6,326 nt of DNA, from assembly GCA_013696015.1 (NCBI GenBank), contig JACCZI010000004.1, positions 1 through 6,326 of the forward strand, given 5' to 3'. The notes under the pieces are model-generated. The model was not told the origin of the DNA, searched no databases, and saw nothing but the letters and a program-made list of their open reading frames with translations. Shown here piece by piece: positions 1-5,350 of the stretch (position 1 is the first letter of the stretch; every line of letters starts with the position of its first letter). Source of the DNA: Nocardioidaceae bacterium (GTDB lineage: Bacteria > Actinomycetota > Actinomycetes > Propionibacteriales > Nocardioidaceae). Both the position numbers and the translations under genes were made by a program.

Positions 1-207
1 CCCGGGCCGGCCGTTGGACAGGCGGCCGCGGCGTCTCACCCGGTGCCGGCGGTCACCGGCTCGCTGGCGCTCGACGACGCCCGTCGGCCACAACACCAGC
101 TAGCCTCGATCCTGGTCGCCGAGCCGAGCGATGTTCGACAGGCTTTTCTCCCCGCGCAGCGCCGCTGACCGCACCAGTCGCTTGAGAGCTGCTGCGAGAC
201 TTCCGGC
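1..207. other. Upstream region, no defensible gene
   Basis: No gene can be supported here. The plus-strand frame starting at base 1 is open to a TGA at 166-168 and would encode about 55 residues rich in Ala, Pro and Gln, ending VRQAFLPAQRR. It could be the tail of a gene entering from the left, but its third-position GC looks lower than in the neighbouring genes and I recognise no domain. The same frame continues after the stop into the antiporter, with no start codon before the GTG at 208. A TAGCCT hexamer at 101-106 resembles an actinobacterial -10 box but has no good -35 partner, so I do not call a promoter. Confidence 0.3.
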
Positions 208-2067
208 GTGCACGCCGCCTCCAGCCTCGTCGTCCTGGCCGTTGTCGTCACGGTGTTCAGCGCGCTCTCGCGCCGCTACGCCCTGTCGGCGCCGCTGGTG
301 CTCATGGGCGTCGGTCTCGTCGCGTCGTACGTCCCGTACGTCCCGACACCGGAGCTGACGCCAGACCTGGTCCTGATCGGGTTGCTGCCGCCGCTGTTGT
401 ACGCCGCGGCCATCCGGACGTCGCTGGTCGACATCCGGCGCAACAAGCGCCCGATCCTCCTGCTCTCGGTGGGCCTGGTGGTGTTCACCGTGGTGGGCGT
501 GGGTCTGCTGGTGTGGTGGCTGCTCCCGGTCGAGCTGGCCGCGGCGCTTGCGCTGGGCGCTGTGGTCGCACCGCCTGACGCCGTGGCGGCCACCACGATC
601 GCGCGGCGGGTGGGCATGCCGCGGCGGGTGGTGACGATCCTCGAGGGCGAGAGCCTGGTGAACGACGCCACGGCGCTGGTCAGCCTGCGGACGGCCATCG
701 CCGCGATGGCGGGCACGGTGACGGTATGGCAGATCGCCGGTGACCTCGCGCTGTCCGCCCTCGGCGGTCTCGCGGTCGGCCTGGTCGTTGCGTTTGTGGT
801 CGGCAGGCTGCGCAGGCGCATCGACGACCCGCTCGTCGACGTCGCCGTGTCGTTGCTGACGCCCTGGGTGGCCTACCTGCCCGCAGAGGAGATCCACGCG
901 TCCGGTGTGCTTGCGGTCGTGGTGGCGGGACTGCTGCTGGGACACCAGTCACCGGTCATCCAGTCGGCGTCGTCGCGGGTCTTCGAGCGGACGAACTGGG
1001 CCACGATCTCGTTCCTGCTGGAGAGCTCGGTGTTCCTGCTCATCGGCATGCAGGTGCGATCCGTGGTCGACGACCTCGGGGCCAGCACCCTCGCCACGAG
1101 CCGGATCGCGCTTACCGCGGCTGCCACGCTGGTCGCGGTCATCGTGCTGCGTCTCATGTGGGTCTTTCCCGCGACGTATCTTCCCCGACTCATCCCTGCC
1201 ATTGGACGTGCAGACCCGAGCCCGCCGTGGCAGGTGCCGCTGGTCGTGGGTTGGGCGGGGATGCGCGGGGTCGTGACGCTGGCGGCGGTGTTCCTACTGC
1301 CCGAGGACACCGAGCACCGGGAGGTGTTCGTCCTGATTGCCTTCGTCGTTACCGCCGGGACACTGCTGCTCCAGGGTCTGACGTTGCCGCGGCTCGTGCG
1401 CCATCTCGGCGTCGAGGGGCCCGACCCGGCAGAGGACCACTTGCAGGAGGCCAGCGTCTATCAGCAGGCCGCGCGGGCCGGGCTCGCCGAGCTCGACGAC
1501 GCCCTCAGCGGCGACGAACCGGAGGATGTCGTCCAGCGGCTGCGGCAGCGCACGCTGGATCGCTCCAACGCCATCTGGGAACGGCTGGGCACCCAGGTCG
1601 AGACACCGAGTGTCATGTACGTACGGCTGCGTGAGCGGATGCTGCAAGCCGAGCGGGAAGAGGTGCTACGCGTCCGCCGGCTCGGCCTGGTCGACCAGCA
1701 GGTCTTGCGCGGCGTACTCGACGCGCTCGACCTCGAGGAGACCATGCTCGACAGTGCCGTGGCGGCGAGCTCGGCGGATCGCGACAGCGACCTCCGCCCA
1801 CCGCCGCATCACGAGGGGTGCGAGCACCTGCAGGCGTACGAGTCGATGCCGCGGCCTATGACCCCGGAGGGCTGCGAGGAGTGTCTGCGCGACGGCGCGA
1901 CTTGGGTGCACCTGCGGCTGTGCCTGGACTGCGGTCATGTCGGGTGCTGCGACTCCTCGCACGAGCACTCCACCACCCACTGGCGCGAGACCGGGCACCC
2001 GGTCATACGCAGCTTCGAGACCGGCGAGGCATGGCGCTGGTGCTACGAGGACCAGCTGCTCGGCTGA
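208..2067 (+). CDS. CPA1-family Na+(K+)/H+ antiporter with C-terminal UBP-type zinc finger
   Basis: A 619-residue membrane antiporter that likely exchanges cytoplasmic Na+ or K+ for protons, serving pH and salt homeostasis. Residues 1-400 hold about 12 hydrophobic segments. Diagnostic CPA1 signatures are APPDAVAATT at 121-130 (ion-binding Asp124), EGESLVNDATALV at 146-158 (Asn152-Asp153) and GWAGMRGVVTLAA at 348-360 (conserved Arg353). Residues 401-535 form a charged, probably helical cytosolic linker. Residues 537-619 are a UBP-type zinc finger: C538-x-H540, C556-x2-C559, C572-x2-C575, C580-C581, then H585, H587, H591 and H597, ending in WRWCYEDQLL. GTG at 208 is the first possible start after the in-frame TGA at 166-168, and it places a normal NhaP-like N terminus; the only Shine-Dalgarno-like sequence is a weak GCGAGA at 194-199. 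Transporter identity is firm, but the transported ion and the zinc finger's role are not known from sequence. Confidence 0.95.
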   Translation: MHAASSLVVLAVVVTVFSALSRRYALSAPLVLMGVGLVASYVPYVPTPELTPDLVLIGLLPPLLYAAAIRTSLVDIRRNKRPILLLSVGLVVFTVVGVGLLVWWLLPVELAAALALGAVVAPPDAVAATTIARRVGMPRRVVTILEGESLVNDATALVSLRTAIAAMAGTVTVWQIAGDLALSALGGLAVGLVVAFVVGRLRRRIDDPLVDVAVSLLTPWVAYLPAEEIHASGVLAVVVAGLLLGHQSPVIQSASSRVFERTNWATISFLLESSVFLLIGMQVRSVVDDLGASTLATSRIALTAAATLVAVIVLRLMWVFPATYLPRLIPAIGRADPSPPWQVPLVVGWAGMRGVVTLAAVFLLPEDTEHREVFVLIAFVVTAGTLLLQGLTLPRLVRHLGVEGPDPAEDHLQEASVYQQAARAGLAELDDALSGDEPEDVVQRLRQRTLDRSNAIWERLGTQVETPSVMYVRLRERMLQAEREEVLRVRRLGLVDQQVLRGVLDALDLEETMLDSAVAASSADRDSDLRPPPHHEGCEHLQAYESMPRPMTPEGCEECLRDGATWVHLRLCLDCGHVGCCDSSHEHSTTHWRETGHPVIRSFETGEAWRWCYEDQLLG

Positions 2068-2068
2068 C

Positions 2069-2082
2069 CCGGGTGGTCCCGG
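2069..2082. terminator. Short GC hairpin between convergent genes
   Basis: CCGGG-TGGT-CCCGG forms a 5-bp all-GC stem with a 4-base loop. It begins two bases after the antiporter stop and ends eight bases before the stop of the facing dehydratase gene. There is no T-run on either side, which is common for actinobacterial terminators. It is the only structure in the 23-base convergent gap, so a bidirectional terminator is the natural reading, but the stem is small and the function is inferred. Confidence 0.4.
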
Positions 2083-2090
2083 ACAACTGC

Positions 2091-2393
2091 TCAGCGCGAC
2101 GGGATCACCCGGTCGATGAGCGCGTCGATCCGGCCGGCCAGGTCGACGTCCTTGCCGGTGATGCCGCCCTCGGAGTGGGTCGAGAGCCTGAACGTCACCG
2201 TCGTCCAGCGGATGGCGATGTCCGGATGGTGGTCGACGTCCTCGGCCTCCTGCGCCACCGCATCCACCAGCCGGATCCCGGCGATGAACGACGACGCCTG
2301 CACCGCCCTCAGCAGGGTCGAACCGCGGACCTCCCAGTGCGGCCGCTCGGCCATCGCAGCGTGCAGCTCTGTGTCGCTCAGCAGCTGTGCCAT
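2091..2393 (-). CDS. Pterin-4a-carbinolamine dehydratase (4a-hydroxytetrahydrobiopterin dehydratase)
   Basis: A 100-residue cytosolic protein of the PCD/DCoH (PhhB-like) family. The enzyme dehydrates 4a-hydroxytetrahydropterin, the by-product of pterin-dependent aromatic amino acid hydroxylases, so the cofactor can be recycled. The family signature is clear: EDVDHHPDIAIRW at 51-63, followed by TFRLSTHSEGGIT and Asp82. His55, His56 and His73 match the three active-site histidines. The length is normal for the family. Translation starts at ATG 2393. There is no Shine-Dalgarno sequence, but TACGGT sits six bases before the ATG, suggesting a leaderless transcript. The gene follows the cupin gene by 25 bases on the same strand, so read-through is possible. 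No phenylalanine hydroxylase is in view, so its partner is unknown; many bacteria carry such stand-alone copies. Confidence 0.93.
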   Translation of the reverse strand: MAQLLSDTELHAAMAERPHWEVRGSTLLRAVQASSFIAGIRLVDAVAQEAEDVDHHPDIAIRWTTVTFRLSTHSEGGITGKDVDLAGRIDALIDRVIPSR

Positions 2394-2399
2394 GGGATG

Positions 2400-2405
2400 A
2401 CCGTA
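2400..2405 (-). promoter_or_regulatory. Predicted -10 box for a leaderless dehydratase mRNA
   Basis: Read on the minus strand, TACGGT (TANNNT consensus) is followed by CATCCC and then the ATG of the dehydratase. That spacing would start the transcript at the ATG itself, the usual leaderless arrangement in actinobacteria. No good -35 hexamer is seen. Inferred from spacing and consensus only. Confidence 0.4.
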
Positions 2406-2413
2406 CCGGCGCC

Positions 2414-2430
2414 CGGTCTCACTCGGTCTC
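2414..2430. repeat. Two CGGTCTC copies one helical turn apart
   Basis: CGGTCTC occurs at 2414-2420 and again at 2424-2430, a 10-base period. The copies straddle the end of the cupin gene and lie just upstream of the predicted dehydratase -10 box, about where an activator could bind. They also fall within coding sequence for the Gly-Glu-Thr-Glu tail of the cupin, so the repeat may be chance. Confidence 0.3.
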
Positions 2431-2739
2431 GCCAGGTGCGAACACCACGACGACCTCGAGCTGCTCGGTGATGTCGTGGAACCGGTGCTCCTCGAAGGCC
2501 GGTACGAAGATGACAGAACCAGGGCCTACTGCGGTGGTCTCGCCGGCGCCGGTGAACCGCGCCGCACCAGACAGCACGACGTACACCTCGTCCTCACGGT
2601 GCGGATGCTGTGGGTCGTCCTCACCAGCAGCCAGGACGTAGAGACCAGCGCTCATCTCCGGCACCCGCAGGAACTCGAAGTAGCTCTCGCCCACATCGGC
2701 GCCCTGCTTGCGCAGGTCGTCCAGGCTCAGATGCCTCAC
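2419..2739 (-). CDS. Small single-domain cupin protein
   Basis: A single-domain cupin of 106 residues (114 if GTG 2763 is used). Motif 1 fits G-x5-HxH-x3-E-x6-G exactly: Gly39, His45, His47, Glu51 and Gly58 in the 106-residue numbering. Motif 2 reads GSVIFVPAFEEHRFHD and supplies His85. These three His and one Glu form the usual metal site, so a metal-bound beta-barrel is expected. Phe replaces the usual Gly of the motif-2 PxG. The reaction is unknown; small cupins include dioxygenases, isomerases, sugar-binding and sensory proteins. I chose GTG 2739 because it gives a family-like N terminus (RHLSLDDL) and lies six bases after TATCGT, a leaderless arrangement. GTG 2763 is open and cannot be excluded. 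The gene sits between the acyl-CoA dehydrogenase and the pterin dehydratase on the same strand, so it may also be transcribed from the dehydrogenase promoter. Confidence 0.88.
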   Translation of the reverse strand: MRHLSLDDLRKQGADVGESYFEFLRVPEMSAGLYVLAAGEDDPQHPHREDEVYVVLSGAARFTGAGETTAVGPGSVIFVPAFEEHRFHDITEQLEVVVVFAPGETE

Positions 2740-2745
2740 ACAACG

Positions 2746-2751
2746 ACGATA
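2746..2751 (-). promoter_or_regulatory. Predicted -10 box for a leaderless cupin mRNA
   Basis: On the minus strand, TATCGT is followed by CGTTGT and then GTG 2739. The hexamer fits TANNNT and has the same six-base spacing to the start codon as the box in front of the dehydratase. The -35 region (TTTCGC or TTCGCG) is a poor match. If real, it supports the shorter cupin start. Confidence 0.4.
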
Positions 2752-2799
2752 GGTGGTGGCCACGGCTGCGCGAAAGACGTTTGCCGTGCAGCCGGGGGG

Positions 2800-3966
2800 T
2801 CAGACCAGCGCCGCCAGGCCGCGTTTGGCCAGCTGCTCGGCGATGATCACCTGCTGCACCTCGCTGGCGCCCTCCCAGATGCGCTCGACCCGCAGCTCGC
2901 GGAAGAACCGCTCCGCCACGTTCTCCCGCATGTACCCGCGGCCGCCGAAGACCTGCACCGCCCGGTCGGCAACCCGACCGGCCATCTCAGAGGCGTACAG
3001 CTTGGCCATCGAGCAGCGGCCGTGCAGCACCTTGCGGTCGACGCCCTCGTCGATCGAGCGCGCCGTCTCGTAGACCATCGAACGGGCGGCGAAGAGCTCG
3101 GTGGCGCTGTCGGCCAGCATCGCCTGGACGAGCTGGCGTGACATCAACGGTTCGCCCTGCACGACCCGGGCCTGGGCGAACGCGGTCGCCTCCTCGATCA
3201 GCCGCTCGGCGGCACCCAGACATCGTGCCGCAACCATGAGCCGCTCGAAGCGGAACCACTCGTATGCGAACGTCATCCCCTCACCCTCCGCGCCGACCAG
3301 GTGCGACGCCGGCACCCGGACGCCCTCGAAGGCGACGATGGGGTGGTGGTGGGCGATCGAGTGGGTGTAGGCTGGCGTCCGCACCACGCGGACGCCGGGG
3401 GAGGGTATGTCAACCACGAACAACGCGTGCTCGCCGGCGTGCGGCCCCTCGGTCAGCACCGCCTGCACGAAGGCGTACGCCGCCTCGTTGTAGGAGGTGA
3501 CGTGCCACTTGACCCCGTCGATGACGTAGTCGCCGCCATCGCGGCGCGCCGTTGTGCTCAACGCCGCCACGTCGGAGCCGGCGTCCTCCTCGGTGATCGC
3601 GTAGCACTCCTGCATCTCCCCGCGCACGCTCGGCAGCAGCCAACGTTCGCGTTGCAGGTCGTTGGCTACCTCGGACCACCATGCGGGCGGTGTGTTCATC
3701 ACCCAGCCGAGGGCGTTGGTCACCCGGCCAGCCTGCTCTTGCACCAACACCTGCTGCAGGCTGCTGCACCCGTGACCGCCCACGGCGGCCGGCATGTTGG
3801 TCGCGTACAGGCCGAGCTCGAGGGCACGTTCGTGGTGCGCCTTGGCGACCGGGTCGGGCAGCTGGCCGCCGGCAAGCTCGGCCTCGACCTCGTACGGGAT
3901 GAGCTCGTCGGCGAAGGCACGGGCCCGCGCCTGCAGCTCGAGGTCCGCCTCGGTGAGGCCGTACAT
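2800..3966 (-). CDS. Acyl-CoA dehydrogenase family protein
   Basis: A 388-residue FAD enzyme expected to introduce a trans-2 double bond into an acyl-CoA and pass electrons to electron-transfer flavoprotein. The order is the family standard: helical N-terminal domain (about 1-115), beta domain with the FAD/substrate loop ITEEDAGSD at 124-132 and KWHVTSYN at 153-160, then a C-terminal helical domain with QVFGGRGYMRENVAERFFRE at 338-357 and IWEGASEVQ at 363-371. Glu365 occupies the position of the catalytic base in medium-chain-type enzymes. EEDAGSD replaces the more common EPGAGSD, and a His cluster (THSIAHHHP, 201-209) lies in the beta domain. ATG 3966 has a good Shine-Dalgarno sequence, GGAGGG. 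It is the first gene of a three-gene minus-strand run and is divergent from an FAD oxidase across a shared palindrome. The family is certain. The acyl substrate is not: branched-chain, aromatic or other acyl-CoAs are all possible. Confidence 0.94.
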   Translation of the reverse strand: MYGLTEADLELQARARAFADELIPYEVEAELAGGQLPDPVAKAHHERALELGLYATNMPAAVGGHGCSSLQQVLVQEQAGRVTNALGWVMNTPPAWWSEVANDLQRERWLLPSVRGEMQECYAITEEDAGSDVAALSTTARRDGGDYVIDGVKWHVTSYNEAAYAFVQAVLTEGPHAGEHALFVVDIPSPGVRVVRTPAYTHSIAHHHPIVAFEGVRVPASHLVGAEGEGMTFAYEWFRFERLMVAARCLGAAERLIEEATAFAQARVVQGEPLMSRQLVQAMLADSATELFAARSMVYETARSIDEGVDRKVLHGRCSMAKLYASEMAGRVADRAVQVFGGRGYMRENVAERFFRELRVERIWEGASEVQQVIIAEQLAKRGLAALV

Positions 3967-3972
3967 GCGCCC

Positions 3973-3978
3973 TCCGTC
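3973..3978 (-). promoter_or_regulatory. Ribosome binding site of the acyl-CoA dehydrogenase gene
   Basis: On the minus strand the leader reads GGACGGAGGGCGC before ATG 3966. The GGAG core is about five bases from the start codon. This is the clearest Shine-Dalgarno sequence in the window and fixes the start. It also implies a transcript with a leader, consistent with the promoter predicted further upstream. Confidence 0.7.
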
Positions 3979-3986
3979 CGAGCTGC

Positions 3987-4015
3987 TTGACTGACTGTTC
4001 AGTCTATGCCAGCGT
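3987..4015 (+). promoter_or_regulatory. Candidate plus-strand promoter for the FAD oxidase
   Basis: TTGACT at 3987-3992 matches five of six bases of TTGACA, and CAGCGT at 4010-4015 (xANNNT) follows after exactly 17 bases. Transcription from here would begin near 4022, just before a GTG at 4024, which would then be the real leaderless start. If translation begins at ATG 4006 instead, this pair cannot be the promoter. The -35 overlaps the operator palindrome. Weak, but worth recording because it bears on the gene start. Confidence 0.25.
3989..4004. promoter_or_regulatory. TetR-type operator palindrome in the divergent promoter
   Basis: GACTGA-CTGT-TCAGTC is a perfect inverted repeat with 6-bp arms and a 4-base centre, filling much of the 39-base gap between the divergent acyl-CoA dehydrogenase and FAD oxidase genes. 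Its length, symmetry and position match operators of TetR-family repressors, which often control acyl-CoA and amino acid catabolism. It ends one base before the oxidase ATG and overlaps the predicted -10 box of the dehydrogenase, so an occupied site would block both genes. No regulator gene is present in the window, so the binding protein is unknown and must lie elsewhere. Confidence 0.65.
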
Positions 4016-4030
4016 CGGTCGACGTGACCA
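4001..4030 (-). promoter_or_regulatory. Predicted promoter for the acyl-CoA dehydrogenase
   Basis: On the minus strand, TGGTCA (4030-4025, four of six matches to TTGACA) and TAGACT (4006-4001, fits TANNNT) are separated by 18 bases. Transcription would begin inside the palindrome at 3989-4004, leaving a leader of roughly 30 bases with a good ribosome binding site. The -35 lies inside the start of the opposite gene. Assigned by consensus only. Confidence 0.45.
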
Positions 4031-5232
4031 GCGTCCGGCTCCCCCTCGCCGCTGACGCCGTGGTCGTGGGCGGCGGCACCATCGGCGCCTGGACGGCCTG
4101 GTTCCTGCGCCGGGCAGGCCTCTCGCGGGTCGTGCTGGTGGAGGCTGACACGCTGGGCAAGGGCGCCAGCGGCCGGGCGGCGGGCATGGTGCGCGCCCAG
4201 GGTGGCACGCCGGTGGCAGTACGGCTCGGCATGTTCAGCCGCGACTTCTACGCACAGCAGTACGAGGCGCTCGGCATCGACTCGGGCTTCGTGGCGCAGG
4301 GCTACTACGTGCCGTGCTTCGGCGCCGAGGAGGTCGCGCAGGCGCGGGAGCGGATCGCCATGCAGCGAGGGCTCGGGCTCGAGGTGCGCTGGGTCGACTC
4401 AGGCGACTTCGACGCCAGCAACCCGGCGATGGCGCCGGCCCAGACGCAGGGCGCGTCGTACGCACCCGGTGACGGGTACGTCGACCCACCTCGCAACGTG
4501 CTCGCGTACACCGTTGCGTTGATCACGTCGGGGGTCACCATCGCCGAGCGGACCCGGTTTGCCGGACTGCGGATGGCCGGCGATCGGGTTGTCGCAGTGC
4601 GCACGGAGGCCGGCGAGATCGCGACGGACCGCGTGGTGCTCACCGGAGGTCCGACCCTCGGGGCGATAGGCGCTGTGGTGGGGTGCGCCATTCCTTCGGG
4701 AGGTGCGCGGCACCAAGTGGTCGTGACGCAACCGCACCCCGACGTTGCCGCGGATCGGTTGCCGATGGTGTTCGACGTCGCGTCGGGCATTTACTGGCGG
4801 CCGGAGGAGGGCGGCGTGCTGTGGGGCATGAGCAACCCCGAGGAGACGCCCGGCGAAGCCGTCCAGTTCGACGCCGCCTACCACGCCCTGATGGCGGCGC
4901 GGGTCGCGCAGCTGCTGCCAGTCACGGCGACGCTCGGCCTGCGGCGCACCTGGGCGGCGACGATTGACTACACCCCTGATCACCTGCCGATCCTCGGCCC
5001 GGTGATCACCGCCGACGGGCCGCTGCAGGGCAGCGTGATCGCGGCCGCCGGCGGGCACGGCATGATGTGGGGACCGGGTGTGGCTCGGGTGGCGGCGGAC
5101 TTGTCGCTGGAGGGTCACAGCGACCTCGTCGACACCACCGACCTGGGTCTCGACCGCTTTGACGAGCACGGTCGCAGCAGACTCGCGCCGGACCCGATCG
5201 CGCTGCCGTTTCCGGACCTCGCGACCGCCTGA
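4006..5232 (+). CDS. FAD-dependent oxidoreductase, DAO family (glycine/D-amino acid or sarcosine oxidase-like)
   Basis: A 408-residue flavoprotein of the DAO superfamily, which oxidises the C-N bond of amines, N-methyl amino acids or D-amino acids. The N terminus carries the dinucleotide-binding fold VVVGGGTIG at 19-27 with the ribose-binding Glu46. It is followed by GASGRAAGMVRAQGG at 53-67, equivalent to the ASGRNGG segment of SoxB-type enzymes, and GDGYVDPPRNV at 155-165. The C terminus has the family pattern TPDHLPILGP at 323-332 and AAAGGHGMMWGPGVARVAAD at 346-365. The Cys that binds FAD covalently in monomeric sarcosine oxidase is not evident, so FAD is probably non-covalent. There is no signal peptide, so a cytosolic site is likely. 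ATG 4006 has no Shine-Dalgarno sequence and abuts the operator; GTG 4024 (residue 7) is an alternative. Its divergent partner is an acyl-CoA dehydrogenase. Family is certain, substrate unknown. Confidence 0.92.
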   Translation: MPASVDVTSVRLPLAADAVVVGGGTIGAWTAWFLRRAGLSRVVLVEADTLGKGASGRAAGMVRAQGGTPVAVRLGMFSRDFYAQQYEALGIDSGFVAQGYYVPCFGAEEVAQARERIAMQRGLGLEVRWVDSGDFDASNPAMAPAQTQGASYAPGDGYVDPPRNVLAYTVALITSGVTIAERTRFAGLRMAGDRVVAVRTEAGEIATDRVVLTGGPTLGAIGAVVGCAIPSGGARHQVVVTQPHPDVAADRLPMVFDVASGIYWRPEEGGVLWGMSNPEETPGEAVQFDAAYHALMAARVAQLLPVTATLGLRRTWAATIDYTPDHLPILGPVITADGPLQGSVIAAAGGHGMMWGPGVARVAADLSLEGHSDLVDTTDLGLDRFDEHGRSRLAPDPIALPFPDLATA

Positions 5233-5233
5233 C

Positions 5234-5253
5234 GCTGCTCACGTACGAGCGGC
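5234..5253 (+). terminator. Hairpin just after the FAD oxidase stop
   Basis: GCTGCTC-ACGTAC-GAGCGGC folds, as RNA, into a 7-bp stem (six Watson-Crick pairs and one U-G) with a 6-base loop, starting two bases after the TGA. A weaker GC-rich hairpin follows at 5257-5271 (GGCCC/GGGCT). No T-run follows either. Position and stability suggest an intrinsic-type terminator for the plus-strand gene. Confidence 0.45.
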
Positions 5254-5271
5254 TCAGGCCCCCGCCGGGCT

Positions 5272-5304
5272 GGTCACTTCCAATGGTTCAGGGTCACTTC
5301 CAAT
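5272..5304. repeat. Direct repeat GGTCACTTCCAAT, two copies
   Basis: GGTCACTTCCAAT occurs at 5272-5284 and 5292-5304, a 20-base period. Both copies are followed by a GGTTC-containing tail (TGGTTCA type, then AGGTTCC). The sequence is markedly less GC-rich than its surroundings. A third copy lies in inverted orientation at 5317-5328. The multiple short repeats resemble ends of IS21-family elements, but no transposase is near, so this is only a possibility. Confidence 0.75.
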
Positions 5305-5328
5305 AGGTTCCAACCCATTGGAAGTGAC
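5293..5328. repeat. 36-bp near-perfect palindrome in a convergent gap
   Basis: Arms GTCACTTCCAAT (5293-5304) and ATTGGAAGTGAC (5317-5328) are exactly complementary over 12 bases. After a single A/C mismatch the inner GGTT/AACC continues the symmetry around a CC centre. The first direct-repeat copy can pair with the same right arm over 14 bases (5273-5286 with 5315-5328), so two hairpins compete for it. It could act as a bidirectional terminator between the convergent FAD oxidase and acyl-CoA synthetase genes, or be a miniature repeat element. Confidence 0.8.
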
Positions 5329-5332
5329 GCTA

Positions 5333-5350
5333 TCCCACGTTAACGTGGGA
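5333..5350. repeat. Perfect 18-bp palindrome across the synthetase stop codon
   Basis: TCCCACGTT-AACGTGGGA is completely self-complementary. The TAA stop of the minus-strand acyl-CoA synthetase (5342-5340) lies at its centre. As RNA it could form a 7-bp stem with a UUAA loop; as DNA it has the symmetry of a dimer-binding site. It lies five bases from the 36-bp palindrome. Termination or mRNA 3'-end protection is the simplest reading; no T-run follows. Confidence 0.7.

Noticed and set aside
131..207. ATG at 131 as an upstream antiporter start or small gene
   Set aside because: It is in a different frame from the antiporter, and its product is an Arg/Ser-rich shadow with no ribosome binding site.
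329..346. Tandem TACGTCCCG repeat
   Set aside because: It encodes a YVPYVP turn between membrane segments of the antiporter; two copies in coding sequence need no further explanation.
100..945. Long open frame of 281 codons on the minus strand opposite the antiporter
   Set aside because: It encodes a low-complexity Arg/His/Gln/Asp-rich product typical of antisense frames in GC-rich genes, and it lies opposite strongly conserved transporter motifs.
2476..3141. Open frame of 221 codons on the plus strand opposite the cupin and acyl-CoA dehydrogenase
   Set aside because: It spans two well-supported opposite-strand genes, has no recognisable domain, and has the His/Arg/Ala/Leu composition of an antisense frame.
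3301..3990. Open frame of 229 codons on the plus strand opposite the acyl-CoA dehydrogenase
   Set aside because: Its composition is explained by the wobble bias of the real gene, and no domain or ribosome binding site supports it.
4399..5169. Open frame of 256 codons on the minus strand opposite the FAD oxidase
   Set aside because: It is antisense to conserved flavoprotein motifs, its sequence is Arg/His-rich, and there is no family resemblance.
5236..5340. CRISPR array or tRNA/attachment site in the convergent gap
   Set aside because: There are only two direct copies with a 7-base spacer, no regular spacers, no tRNA-like fold and no integrase, so neither reading holds.
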